Notes under the pieces: model-generated | What the model was told of the DNA's origin: nothing | The model's input: the letters and a program-made list of their open reading frames with translations, nothing else | The model's database searches: none | Program-made: the position numbers and the translations under genes | Shown here: positions 1 through 9,142 of the stretch, piece by piece | Layout of the letters: each line of letters opens with the position of its first letter | Position numbering within the stretch: position 1 is the stretch's first letter | Assembly (NCBI GenBank): GCA_951800645.1 | Contig: CATOIK010000011.1 | Span: 1-64,000, forward strand | DNA from: an uncultured Eubacteriales bacterium | Lineage (GTDB): Bacteria; Bacillota; Clostridia; Lachnospirales; Lachnospiraceae | Direction: 5' to 3' | Length of the DNA stretch: 64,000 nucleotides

Positions 1-48
1 TCCTTCTGTCATTTCAACTCTGTGAACCGGTTTCTTTTGTCTTGCCAT
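1..48 (-). CDS. IS256-type transposase, N-terminal fragment (runs off the window)
   Basis: Only the first 16 codons are present. The reading MARQKKPVHRVEMTEG is the typical beginning of mutator (IS256) family transposases in Lachnospiraceae, recognised from memory. A strong ribosome-binding site (AGGAGGGC) lies about 9 bases before the ATG. The catalytic DDE core would lie to the left of the window. The fragment is too short for the ORF track. Transcription runs away from the hsdS gene it interrupts. Confidence 0.75.
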   Translation of the reverse strand, partial: MARQKKPVHRVEMTEG

Positions 49-134
49 AGTAAAAAGCCCTCCTAATGATATTTATTTTATCATAGAAGGACCTTATCGT
101 GGTTATTTTACAGAAAAAGTTTCATAGACTCCGT
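1..134. mobile_element. One end of an IS256-type insertion sequence
   Basis: The hsdS reading frame loses resemblance to its family after ...YPLEHN near position 134. From there to the transposase start lies a short AT-rich leader (GAGTCTATGAAACTTTTTCTGTAAAATAACC on the minus strand) that looks like an IS terminal repeat. The exact end, the second terminal repeat and the target-site duplication cannot be seen because the element continues outside the window. Confidence 0.65.
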
Positions 135-1374
135 TATGCTCTAACGGATATTTTTCGATTTCTTTCGTATCGGAAGTGTAAACCAACTTGTCCAACACGA
201 TTCGTCCGTTTTGTAAATTTCCCATTCTTAACACAGCAATTCTTCCAGTCGGGGAAGATTTCTGCGAGGAACCATATTGGATATTGGTACACACTTCTCC
301 AACTGATGTCCATGCCCAGTTGTCCGGAATCTCAAACGGTATCTCATCGTCGATACAATGCTCGATTCCGTCCAACTTCTCATAATGAGAATTATCCCTT
401 CTAAAAATGACGGATTCGTGCTTGTCACGCTTGATTTTGCCTGCCTTAATCAGCTGTTCCTTCTCTGCACGAATACGCTCCAGAAGGACTGATGCCGGTT
501 CATCGGTTGGATCTTGCGGAACAAGTTTGCCTTGGACAGCTTCTTGTAAGATGGATTTTTTAAGCAGATTCGGAAACTGGGCGTTCAAATCATTCAGTCG
601 TTTTTCTGCCTGTGCATATTTGTCTAAAAAAGGCTCGAATTCCTTTATCTTAGTAACAATTCTGTGTTGTTCAGATAGCGGTGGCAGCGGGAACAGCAAA
701 GAGTGTAAAGCATTTGCAGAAAGTCCCTGAATACCAATACCTTTTCCACCAATCCATCCTGCGTGCTTGTAAAGGAAAAAAATATAGTAATAGTATTCAG
801 TACATATTTTAGAGTAAGAGCGTAGCCTGTGGATATGGTTTTGTATCCTAATATCTGTGTCATATGGCCATATTGCAGCTCGACCAATATCTCCACCTTC
901 ACAAACAAGCAAATCCCCCTTAGTGGCAGTGCATTTCTCAATTTCCGATTCAGAAAAATACATTTCTCTGAGGGAATCGATTTCAAACCTATTCCAGTAA
1001 AGATTGGATGTTGTGATGTATGTAAGTAACTCACCTGAACGGTTAGAAGCATTTAAAGCTTTACCGGTATTGTGATGAAAGATTTCTCCTAATCGCACCC
1101 ATTCCCAACTCTCAGGAATCTCAAACGGCACCTCATCTGCAATGCACACCGGCTCGTTTTTTCCAACTTTCTCATAAGGCAAATTATCGGCACCACGGAA
1201 GATGTAGGAAGGGTTTTTCTCCTTCTTGATTTTTCCTTCTTTGATGAACTGTTCTTTTTCTTTTCTTATTCTTTCGAGCAATACAGAAGCCGGCTCATCG
1301 TTCGGGTCTTGCGGAACGAGTTTGCCCTGAACAGCCATCTGCAATATTGAGTTTTTCAGCTGTTGCCCGGTCAT
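103..1374 (-). pseudogene. hsdS: HsdS specificity subunit of the type I R-M system, truncated by an IS
   Basis: HsdS gives a type I restriction-modification complex its DNA target through two target-recognition domains separated by conserved helices. Here residues about 10-90 (SILQMAVQGKLVPQDP...) are repeated at about 275-360 (SILQEAVQGKLVPQDP...), which is the usual two-half layout. The first recognition domain lies at about 95-230. The second begins near residue 365 but stops after some 50 residues; the last nine codons (GVYETFSVK) come from the inserted IS. The start codon overlaps the hsdM stop as TAATG, so the two were translationally coupled. The remaining half-subunit has one recognition domain and both conserved regions. 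Half-size HsdS proteins can work as dimers, so loss of function is likely but not certain. Confidence 0.85.
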
Positions 1375-2897
1375 TATTCTCCCTCCAAATCAATTCCCAG
1401 TATCTCCGTGATCTGAGTCAGGATGCGGTCAATGTCCGCATTCAGGCTTGCTCGTTTTTCCTGATACTGCTGAATCAGTTCCTTAGGCGGCAGAATTTCT
1501 TCTTCCTCGTGAGGATAGCCGCAAAGGTCGATATTGTAGTTTCTCGCAGCGATTTCTTCTGCGGTGTATTTCTTTGCCTTGTCAAAACCGTCTATATTGA
1601 TTTCTTCCCTGTTACTCCACCAATCCATAGCAGGATCAAAATGTTTCAGTTCCATCGGCTTGGTCTTTGAGAAGTTCTTATAACCCTCCGGCATATCCAG
1701 ACGATAGAACCAAGTTTCTTCTGTCGGCTTTGTATGATCAAAGAACAGAATGTTGGTGGTGATGGATGTGTACGGTGCAAATACGCTGTGAGGCATACGG
1801 ATTACGGTATGCAGATTAAACTCAGAGAACAGCTTCTTCTTGATAGCAACCTTGGCATTATCTGTACCGAACAGGAAGCCATCAGGCAGAATAACAGCCG
1901 CACGACCGTTCTTCTTCAGGCGGTACATGATAACAGACATAAAGAGGTCTGCCGTCTCGCTGCTTGCCAGATCTGCCGGGAAGTGATTCTTTACTTCTGT
2001 TTTCTCATTACCGCCGTACGGAGGATTCATCAGGATAACATCAAACTGGTCATCCACTGTGTAGTCCAGAACATCTTTCAGCAAAGAGTTGTCATGGTAG
2101 ATTCTCGGCACGTCTATGCCATGCAACAGCATATTTGTGATACACAGCATATAAGGGAATTGTTTCTTTTCTATTCCGTAAATGGAAGTATCATAAGCAG
2201 CCTGGTCTTCTGTGGTTTTAACTTTAGGAGCAAGCTCTTTCAGCCAACTTGTTAGGAAGCCACCGGTGCCACAGGCAAAGTCAGCAACCTGCTCGCCAAT
2301 CTGAGGATTGATCATCTTTGCCATAAAATCGGTTACAGCACGAGGAGTGTAGAATTCGCCGGAAGAACCGGCACTCTGGAGTTCTTTCAAAATAGTTTCG
2401 TAGATTTCACCGAAAGCATGGCTTTCCTCATAATTCCCAAGATCAAGATCGTCAATTACATTGATAACCTGACGAAGCAGTACGCCATCTTTCATGTACT
2501 GATTTGCATCGGCAAACGTGGTTTGCACAATAGCTTTTTTGATTGGGGTTGAAGAATCAACTTTGACGCCAGGGATTACTACTTTTCCATTGGAGTCCTT
2601 AATGTCTGTTCCTTTCAACACAGGAAACAGCGTGTTGTTCACAAAATTCAACAGCTTATCGCCTGTCAAAGCAGTACCTGTGTGATCGTCAACAGCCCAA
2701 TTCTGCCAACGGCATTCTTCCGGGATGATGGAGACATAGTCCTCGTCATCCCATTCCCAATCCTGCTCTTTTGCATCATATACTTTCAGAAAAAGCATCC
2801 ATGCAATCTGCTCAATACGCTGTGCATCACCATTGATGCCAGCATCGTTGCGCATGATATCACGGAGCCTTTTCACAAATCCTGATAAATTGCTCAT
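1374..2897 (-). CDS. hsdM: Type I restriction-modification DNA methyltransferase subunit HsdM
   Basis: This is the N6-adenine methyltransferase subunit, which pairs with HsdS and uses S-adenosylmethionine. The 507-residue length is normal for the family. An N-terminal helical HsdM_N region (about 5-140) is followed by the methylase domain. The AdoMet-binding motif is ADFACGTGGF (about residue 207) and the catalytic motif IV is NPPYGG (about 290), both intact. The start (ATG preceded by GGCGGTATAAACT) lies 13 bases after the stop of the DUF262 gene. It belongs to the operon fic-hsdR-DUF262-hsdM-hsdS. The enzyme itself looks functional even though its specificity partner is broken. Confidence 0.93.
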   Translation of the reverse strand: MSNLSGFVKRLRDIMRNDAGINGDAQRIEQIAWMLFLKVYDAKEQDWEWDDEDYVSIIPEECRWQNWAVDDHTGTALTGDKLLNFVNNTLFPVLKGTDIKDSNGKVVIPGVKVDSSTPIKKAIVQTTFADANQYMKDGVLLRQVINVIDDLDLGNYEESHAFGEIYETILKELQSAGSSGEFYTPRAVTDFMAKMINPQIGEQVADFACGTGGFLTSWLKELAPKVKTTEDQAAYDTSIYGIEKKQFPYMLCITNMLLHGIDVPRIYHDNSLLKDVLDYTVDDQFDVILMNPPYGGNEKTEVKNHFPADLASSETADLFMSVIMYRLKKNGRAAVILPDGFLFGTDNAKVAIKKKLFSEFNLHTVIRMPHSVFAPYTSITTNILFFDHTKPTEETWFYRLDMPEGYKNFSKTKPMELKHFDPAMDWWSNREEINIDGFDKAKKYTAEEIAARNYNIDLCGYPHEEEEILPPKELIQQYQEKRASLNADIDRILTQITEILGIDLEGE

Positions 2898-2910
2898 AGT
2901 TTATACCGCC
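2895..2910. repeat. 16-bp direct repeat, copy 1, at the DUF262/hsdM junction
   Basis: CATAGTTTATACCGCC contains the hsdM start codon (reverse complement of CAT) and its upstream region. The same 16 bases occur at 5458-5473 at the hsdR/DUF262 junction. The two copies bracket the DUF262 gene exactly. Confidence 0.9.
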
Positions 2911-5460
2911 TTAGTATTTTTGCTTCAGATAAGGAACAAATACATCGTAGAACTTTTTGCTCCATTCCGCTTGGAACTTCGCCATCTGTGTCCAGTCAGC
3001 TTCATTCTCAATACTTACACCTTCCAGACGAATCACGATATAAGATCCCTTAGTGTCATCGCTGCGTAGCCAGTCTATCTGAGTACCCAGGACAGATTCA
3101 ATCTCAGATTTGTGACTGTATAAGTAATCAAATGCTTCCTTATTTCGATCTTTATTGGAATGTGCAAGAGTCAAATCTACTCTTGCTTTATTGTAATTGG
3201 CTACACAAGCAAGGCTAAATCCACCGATACCGAAGAAACCACTCAACCAATTTTCTTTGGATGTAGTGCAGCCAGAGAAACAGCCGTGACCAGTTCCATC
3301 ATCATGTGCCTGCTGAATATATGGCAGAGCAAACGCCCAATAGCGGCGGCGCAATTCATAACGAGTACCTGCTTCCTGTGCAGTTCCATCGTCATTTGCA
3401 TCCTTGAGATAGAAAACCAAATCTTCTTCATTTGCACCGTAAGCTTTGAAGAATTTGCGAAGCATGGAAATCTTCGTAGATGTACTGGTGTTTCTCTCAA
3501 CATAAATATCTGTATCAATTTCAAGGGCATTTCTCAAATCCTGAGGTTTATTGCTAACATAAGCATCCAAATCATTGGTTTCACCCTTAGAATATGCCAG
3601 ACGAGACAAAACGGACTTATCCTCTGCATGGAGAATCTTCAAAATCTGTTCCATCATGTCAATCCAACTTGTAACAGGCTGCTCGGTATTCTTGTAGCCA
3701 AAACGAACAATATCACGACCGCTCAGGTCAACATCATCATCAAGTGAATAGGAATCCATTTGTTTTTCTGCAGGTTTAAAGTCAGATACAGGAAGCGGCC
3801 ATATTGTTAATGCACGCTGCATAAGCATCTGATTTCGTGCTTCCAGTTCTGCCAGTCCCCAATGTTCTTGCTGTCCAATCCAGTTATTCATGTAAAGGTG
3901 GCTGTCAATGAAACCATTCTTCATGTCACGCTTCTCGATGAAAGTGCTATTACTGTATTTGGAGTTGTAGCCGGTCAAAGTCAGGTTTGCCATGCGATGG
4001 AGCCACGTTTCATGAATATCTTCATAATCCTCCCCAAGTTCTTTTATCCATGCTGGAGTAAGGTGCTGCGGCATGATATGTTCAATGGAATATACACCAT
4101 CATCACACTGTTTATAAACATTTTGAATCTCTACGGTCCCATAGTTTTCAAATCGTTCCAGAATATAGATTTTGTTTTTGCTGTTCATCTGATAAACAGG
4201 ACGAGCTTCAAACGCTTCTACAAATTCTCCGTCATCCGGGAATCTGCCACGATCTGACTTGGAGTTTAATGCATACTTGAATTTTTCAAGATAGCCGTTG
4301 TCTGTGCCATCATATCTCATAATTTCTCGATGGAGCATCAAGAAAATTTTGTTCAGTGCATTGGTAGGAAGATCGCAAATCGTTCTACGGAACAAGTAAT
4401 TCTCGGTGTAGAGGAAAATTTCTTTTACATCAGCAAGGGATAATTTACCCGTCTCTTGCAAACGCAGAATTTCAAGGAAGAACGGCCTTGTAACGGTGGT
4501 TTCCAAGCGATTCAGGCGGTAAATACAAGAATTTAATTCCTTGTCCGCAGTATTACCTTTGAGCAGAATTTCGTACCATTTTGCATAGTTCAACAGTTCC
4601 TGCAACAATGGCTCGATTTCTGTACCATTTTCCTCGACAAACGCCTTAAATGTGAAGTAGACCTTGCTCATAGAAGGGATAAGCTGTTGTTTTACGCTGA
4701 GGTAATCACGGACAAACATACTTACATCATAGTCCGTGCAAACCTCAATCTTGTTCCAGTATTTCTCATAATAATCATTCTGCTGCTTTGTAGGTAAACC
4801 CATGAGAATAAAGTTTCTGATTTTGTCACCTTCACTCAACGCAACGCCGGTAGAGTTTAAACTCTCAAAAATCAACTGCGGATTATCATCCTGATTCAGC
4901 GTAATATTGATGATTTCCAGTTTCGATACTGCTTCGTAAAGCTCGTCCAAAGTGATTTCTTCTTTCTGAATGCGGGAATAAAAGTAGTTATAGTTAATTG
5001 TGAGATTAGAATCCGGAATATGTTCAGTTTCTTCATCAAACAACTTACCAAAAGCGTTTCTATCGTTTTTTACAGGCTTCAACTTAATTCTGGTATCATC
5101 ATCCTGCCATTCATCAATCAGGTAGGTCTTATAGATTTTCTCTGCCAGGTTTCCTTTTTCTGGTGTCAGCACACCATTTTTCATCAGGTTATACATTGCA
5201 AGCAGAAGCAGAGAAATTGTGGTCAAGCGCTGCTGACCGTCAATCACCAGATATTCGTTGAACTCGCCGTCGTTATGAACAGACACTATACTGCCAAAGA
5301 AATGGCTTTTGCGTCTACGGCGGATAACCTTTATTAGATCATCATACAGCTGCTTACAGTTTTCAGTTTTCCAATCATAATTTCTCTGATATACAGGGAT
5401 GACAAATCTCTTGTCGGAACCCTGCATATAGGAAACAAGTTTAGTTTCAGATCCTTTCAT
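2911..5460 (-). CDS. DUF262/DUF1524/DUF4268 protein, GmrSD-like nuclease, embedded in the R-M operon
   Basis: The 849-residue protein combines a ParB-like DUF262 domain (IPVYQRNYDW about residue 22, DGQQRLTT about 76), a DUF1524 HNH-type nuclease domain (SIEHIMPQHL about 485, with downstream Asn-rich segment NLTLTGYNSKYSNS), and a C-terminal DUF4268 region (about 700-845). DUF262 plus DUF1524 is the layout of GmrSD/BrxU-type enzymes, which degrade modified phage DNA using nucleotide hydrolysis; the activity of this protein is inferred. It lies between hsdR and hsdM with gaps of 3 and 13 bases, so it is co-transcribed with the type I system. Sixteen-base direct repeats bound it, which suggests insertion as a cargo gene. 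It would add a second nuclease aimed at phages that escape restriction by modifying their DNA. Confidence 0.85.
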   Translation of the reverse strand: MKGSETKLVSYMQGSDKRFVIPVYQRNYDWKTENCKQLYDDLIKVIRRRRKSHFFGSIVSVHNDGEFNEYLVIDGQQRLTTISLLLLAMYNLMKNGVLTPEKGNLAEKIYKTYLIDEWQDDDTRIKLKPVKNDRNAFGKLFDEETEHIPDSNLTINYNYFYSRIQKEEITLDELYEAVSKLEIINITLNQDDNPQLIFESLNSTGVALSEGDKIRNFILMGLPTKQQNDYYEKYWNKIEVCTDYDVSMFVRDYLSVKQQLIPSMSKVYFTFKAFVEENGTEIEPLLQELLNYAKWYEILLKGNTADKELNSCIYRLNRLETTVTRPFFLEILRLQETGKLSLADVKEIFLYTENYLFRRTICDLPTNALNKIFLMLHREIMRYDGTDNGYLEKFKYALNSKSDRGRFPDDGEFVEAFEARPVYQMNSKNKIYILERFENYGTVEIQNVYKQCDDGVYSIEHIMPQHLTPAWIKELGEDYEDIHETWLHRMANLTLTGYNSKYSNSTFIEKRDMKNGFIDSHLYMNNWIGQQEHWGLAELEARNQMLMQRALTIWPLPVSDFKPAEKQMDSYSLDDDVDLSGRDIVRFGYKNTEQPVTSWIDMMEQILKILHAEDKSVLSRLAYSKGETNDLDAYVSNKPQDLRNALEIDTDIYVERNTSTSTKISMLRKFFKAYGANEEDLVFYLKDANDDGTAQEAGTRYELRRRYWAFALPYIQQAHDDGTGHGCFSGCTTSKENWLSGFFGIGGFSLACVANYNKARVDLTLAHSNKDRNKEAFDYLYSHKSEIESVLGTQIDWLRSDDTKGSYIVIRLEGVSIENEADWTQMAKFQAEWSKKFYDVFVPYLKQKY

Positions 5461-5473
5461 AGTTTATACCGCC
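5458..5473. repeat. 16-bp direct repeat, copy 2, at the hsdR/DUF262 junction
   Basis: Identical to 2895-2910. Here it includes the start codon of the DUF262 gene and the last codons and TAA stop of hsdR (GAGGCGGTATAAACTATG on the minus strand). It gives the DUF262 gene the same initiation region as hsdM. Confidence 0.9.
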
Positions 5474-7803
5474 TCATCTGCATAAATCGCTTCTTCAAGT
5501 TCCTTAACTGCCTGTAAATAGCCAGCCTTGCCGCCGAAATACCCAGCTATCTTTGCAGGTTTACCAAGCTTTAGGAACGGATCAAGTTTCAAAATTTCTG
5601 TCTTTTCAATTTCATAAATGCCAGTGTTCATATACTTATCGAGAAGTGCTTCCAGTACCTCTCTTGCAACACCGCTGTATTTACTGAGAAAATCACGCTT
5701 TTTCACATTGTTTGCTCTTTCTTTTCGGGTCAACGGCTTCTTATCGAAAGCCACATGACAGATAAAGTCAAAGTCATCCACATCAGACATGTTCTGATCT
5801 GCTTTCATCAGTTCAAGGTCAATGCCACGCTCCAGAAGCATTTCTCTGATTTTCTCTTTCTTTTCTTCCTTCGACCACTGACGAATGAAGTTATCCAAAG
5901 ATGCATACTCGCCACGAATATTTTCCTTAGTGTAATCGACAATACTTTCCTGACGGAGTAACTTTCCGTTCGCATCGTACACGGATACAGTTTTATGAAT
6001 AATCTCCACCTTACAACCGTCACGATTAACAATGGGCTTCGGATTTTTCGGCCCCGGAGGATCAATAGGCCCTGGTGGGTCAACTGGTCCCGTCCCTGGA
6101 GGTGGCGTATGTCCACCCGGAACAAATCCGGGATCAATTTCAATCGGACCATCCCAATCAGGGTCAGCAAACAGTCTGGTTACATTTCGGAAGTCCATAA
6201 CTACGAAGTGCGTTTTTCCTTCTTTTTCACGCAGTCTGGTGCCACGACCGATAATCTGCTTAAACTCTGTCATAGAGCCGATCATTTCATCCAGAACAAT
6301 CAACTTTGTCATCTTGCAGTCCGCACCGGTAGACAACAACTTAGATGTGGTCGCAATAACTGGATATGGTGCAGAAACAGAAATAAAGTAATCCAGTTTC
6401 TTTTTACCATAATCATCGCTGCCGGTAATACGTACAACATAGTCTGGGTTCTCTTTGACCATATCAGAGTTCAGGTTAACCAGCGCCTGACGCATACGCT
6501 CTGCAGCATCTTCGGTCGCACAGAACACGATGGTTTTAGCCATTCTGTCTGTGCTTTTCAAATACCGTGTTATCTCAGACGCAACCTGTTGGATACGGTC
6601 TTCGATAATGATATTGTAATCGTAATCGCTATTGGTGTAGATGCGATCTTCGATTTCATTACCGTAAATATCTCTCTGTCCCTTACGAGGACGCCATCCA
6701 TCACCAATATCAGTCATAATATTGATAACCTTGAACGGTGCAAGAAAGCCATCTTCGATGCCTTCCTTCAAGCTATACATATAGATAGGCTCACCAAAAT
6801 AACTCAGGTTGGAAATATACTTGGTTTCTTTCGGCGTTGCAGTCATACCGATCTGGGTCGCAGAGCTGAAATATTCCAAAATTCTGCGCCATCGGCTTTC
6901 TTCTTTCGCAGAGCCACGATGACACTCATCCACAATAATGAGGTCAAAGAAATCCGGAGTAAACAGTTCGCTGAAATGTTCCTTATCATCGTCACCAACC
7001 AACTGCTGATACAGAGAGAAATACACCTCATGGGAAGTAATAGTACTCTTATCATCTTTTGCAATGTTGATTTTATGAATAACCTTTTCCAGCGGCGCAA
7101 AGTCCTGCTGAATAGACTGATCCACAAGAATATTGCGGTCAGCAAGATAAAGAATCTTTCGCTTCAACCCGCTTTGCAGCATACGGTAAACAATCTGGAA
7201 AGCAGTATAAGTTTTACCCGTACCAGTAGCCATGACGAGCAACAAGCGGTTCTGACCTCTTGCGATGGCATCTACGGTTCTGTTGATAGCAATACGCTGA
7301 TAGTAACGAGGAGGATATGTATTCTGGCTGCTGTAATAAGGCTGTTCAATTACAGCTTCCTGCACCGGTGTCATTCCAGATTCCTGCTTGAAGCGGGCAA
7401 CCAATTCCACCTCCGTTGGAAACTCATCCAGACCAAACTGACGCTCTTTACCAGTGAGAAAATCATGCTCCGCAAACCCATCACCATTAGAGCTATAAGC
7501 AAACGGAAGATCAAGCATCTGAGCATAGGTCATGGCCTGCTGTAAACCGTGAGAAATACTGTGATTGTTGTCCTTTGCTTCAATAATGGCAATCGGGTTA
7601 TTGGCGTTCAGATAGAGAATATAGTCTGCACGCTTTGGCTTTTCTCGGAACACAAAGTTACCCTTCAGGTTGATTTTTCCGTCCGTAATCTGTGTCTCCA
7701 TTGTGATTTTACCCCTGTCCCACTTAGAGATAATCGCAGGCGTAATGTACTGCAATTTAATATCTTCTTCAGACATTGCTTTCTTTGGTAGAATTGTACT
7801 CAT
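5464..7803 (-). CDS. hsdR: Type I restriction enzyme subunit HsdR (EcoEI-like)
   Basis: This is the motor and nuclease subunit, which translocates DNA and cuts it away from unmethylated sites. The N-terminal PD-(D/E)XK nuclease shows ADYILYL followed by IAIIEAKDNN (about residues 60-75) and the downstream HGLQQAMTYAQ. The superfamily 2 helicase follows: Walker A MATGTGKTYTA (about 190), DECHRG (about 290), SAT-like MTATP (about 318), and motif VI QIIGRGTRL (about 515). A proline-rich linker (DPPGPIDPPGP) at about 565-590 leads to an EcoEI_R_C type C-terminal domain. At 779 residues it is complete. The start has a good AGGAGGACATTAAC site. All catalytic motifs are intact. Confidence 0.93.
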   Translation of the reverse strand: MSTILPKKAMSEEDIKLQYITPAIISKWDRGKITMETQITDGKINLKGNFVFREKPKRADYILYLNANNPIAIIEAKDNNHSISHGLQQAMTYAQMLDLPFAYSSNGDGFAEHDFLTGKERQFGLDEFPTEVELVARFKQESGMTPVQEAVIEQPYYSSQNTYPPRYYQRIAINRTVDAIARGQNRLLLVMATGTGKTYTAFQIVYRMLQSGLKRKILYLADRNILVDQSIQQDFAPLEKVIHKINIAKDDKSTITSHEVYFSLYQQLVGDDDKEHFSELFTPDFFDLIIVDECHRGSAKEESRWRRILEYFSSATQIGMTATPKETKYISNLSYFGEPIYMYSLKEGIEDGFLAPFKVINIMTDIGDGWRPRKGQRDIYGNEIEDRIYTNSDYDYNIIIEDRIQQVASEITRYLKSTDRMAKTIVFCATEDAAERMRQALVNLNSDMVKENPDYVVRITGSDDYGKKKLDYFISVSAPYPVIATTSKLLSTGADCKMTKLIVLDEMIGSMTEFKQIIGRGTRLREKEGKTHFVVMDFRNVTRLFADPDWDGPIEIDPGFVPGGHTPPPGTGPVDPPGPIDPPGPKNPKPIVNRDGCKVEIIHKTVSVYDANGKLLRQESIVDYTKENIRGEYASLDNFIRQWSKEEKKEKIREMLLERGIDLELMKADQNMSDVDDFDFICHVAFDKKPLTRKERANNVKKRDFLSKYSGVAREVLEALLDKYMNTGIYEIEKTEILKLDPFLKLGKPAKIAGYFGGKAGYLQAVKELEEAIYADEAV

Positions 7804-7891
7804 GTTAATGTCCTCCTTCCATGCTCGTCATACATGAAAGCTTCTCATAATCCGAAATTATCGGAACTTGCATTTTAAAAAATATCTCATT

Positions 7892-7941
7892 TTCCAAAGT
7901 GTCAAATTGACACTTTGGAATGAGCCTTTGACACTTTGGAA
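7892..7941. repeat. Palindromic 14-mer cluster in the fic-hsdR gap
   Basis: TTCCAAAGTGTCAA (7892-7905) and its exact reverse complement (7907-7920) are separated by one base. A third copy of TTGACACTTTGGAA follows at 7928-7941. The cluster lies in the 148-base gap between the fic-A stop and the hsdR start, so it could be an operator or a hairpin affecting hsdR. The same 14-mer arrangement occurs inside another fic gene at 14438-14488, where it is coding. It may therefore be the remnant of a fic 3' end rather than a regulator site. Confidence 0.6.
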
Positions 7942-7951
7942 ATCTTCCTTC

Positions 7952-8842
7952 TTAATAAGCAATCCTGAAATAGTCCAAATATGCTTTATATTTATCCTGT
8001 GCGGTCAGACAGGTATCAGTCAAATAACCCTTTTCATTATTCCATTCTTTCAATCCTCGGTAATAGAACATCTTCAGATTATCCTCTATGATGAATGGAA
8101 CAATATTATATTTCAGGCATTCTTTGAACATAATCAATCTGCCTACACGACCGTTGCCGTCCTGGAACGGATGGATTCGTTCAAACTTCACATGGAAGTC
8201 CAGAATATCTTCAAAGGTCTTTTCTTCCTTGGCATTGTATTCTGTAAGCACCGCTTTCATCTTATCGGCAACTTCTTCCGGAAGGGCAGTATCCATACCA
8301 CCAACCTCGTTTGGAAGTTTCTTATCGTCACCAACAGCGAACCAATCTTTTCTGGAATCACTTGTTCCATTCTTCAGGATTAGATGAAGTTCCTTAATGA
8401 ACTTCTCAGTTAACGCCGTTTTTGCGTTCTCAATAATCATGTCGATACAGCGAAAATGATTTGCTGTTTCAATAACATCGTCAACATTGAGAACTTCATT
8501 TTCTACGCCAATCGTGTTGGTTTCAAAAATATATCTGGTCTGATCGTGAGTCAGACGACTACCTTCGATGTGGTTTGAGTTGTATGTCAAATCAATCTGC
8601 GTCTTATGGTAAATACCACCGGAGTATTTGCTTGCTTTCTGCTCTTTCAGAATATCCAACAGAGTAATCGGTTCCTCTTTTCTCTTGTTGGCACGCTCTG
8701 GTTTTTCTGCATTTTCGGGAATATTCCAAGTCTTGCCGGTAAGAAACGCTCCATTTACACGTCCTTGGGCGCAATAGTTTCTAACGCTACGCTCCGACAC
8801 ATCCCATTTTTTTGCTATCTCAGTAACTGAAAGGTATCGCAT
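7952..8842 (-). CDS. Fic family protein with N-terminal HTH (copy A)
   Basis: Fic proteins transfer AMP or related groups to target side chains and serve as toxins or regulators. Residues 1-35 (SVTEIAKKWDVSERSVRNYC) form a MerR/excisionase-like helix-turn-helix, so the protein probably also binds DNA. The intact Fic motif HPFQDGNGRVGR is at about residue 222. An autoinhibitory motif of class II type (SNHIEG, pattern [S/T]xxxE[G/N]) precedes it at about residue 89, so the enzyme is expected to be held inactive by its own helix. The gene leads the R-M operon, 148 bases before hsdR. It has a 24-substitution, gap-free partner at 15355-16245. The RBS CGGAGGATAGCAG supports the start. Confidence 0.9.
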   Translation of the reverse strand: MRYLSVTEIAKKWDVSERSVRNYCAQGRVNGAFLTGKTWNIPENAEKPERANKRKEEPITLLDILKEQKASKYSGGIYHKTQIDLTYNSNHIEGSRLTHDQTRYIFETNTIGVENEVLNVDDVIETANHFRCIDMIIENAKTALTEKFIKELHLILKNGTSDSRKDWFAVGDDKKLPNEVGGMDTALPEEVADKMKAVLTEYNAKEEKTFEDILDFHVKFERIHPFQDGNGRVGRLIMFKECLKYNIVPFIIEDNLKMFYYRGLKEWNNEKGYLTDTCLTAQDKYKAYLDYFRIAY

Positions 8843-8894
8843 CTGCTATCCTCCGTCATAAATCGAATCAAAAAACTACACTAATCTACTGTAT

Positions 8895-8924
8895 AGTATA
8901 TCACATTATCGGCAAAAATATCAA
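8895..8924 (-). promoter_or_regulatory. Putative sigma-A promoter for fic-A and the R-M operon
   Basis: TTGATA (minus strand, 8919-8924) and TATACT (8895-8900) are spaced 18 bases apart, about 50 bases before the fic-A start. No closer promoter is visible for the operon. Confidence 0.55.
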
Positions 8925-9100
8925 CTATTTTTGCATTTAACTTCTTGTTTTTGCCGACATAGGAAACCTTATTCCATTCCACATAACTCGCTGTCACTCT
9001 AATTTATATAAAAGCGTGATAAAAATCACATTATAGCAAATAATTTCGTGATTGATCGACCATAAATAACGATCATCGTATGCACCTATAAGAAAATAAA

Positions 9101-9132
9101 CTCTCAATACCACACGCACTTGGTATCGAGAG
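9101..9132 (-). terminator. Rho-independent terminator of the Gabija operon
   Basis: CTCTCGATACCA and TGGTATTGAGAG pair around an 8-base loop with one G-U pair, and TTTATTTTC follows on the minus strand, 11 bases after the gajB stop. Confidence 0.8.
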
Positions 9133-9142
9133 ATTATTGCTT

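Larger units (their letters stand above)
8843..9142. other. Intergenic region between gajB and fic-A
   Basis: This 300-base AT-rich stretch holds the gajB terminator near 9101-9132 and the fic-A promoter near 8895-8924. I see no gene or further repeat in it. Confidence 0.6.

Noticed and set aside
5995-7545. 516-residue plus-strand ORF
   Set aside because: It is fully antisense to hsdR, whose helicase motifs are intact, and it has no recognisable domain.
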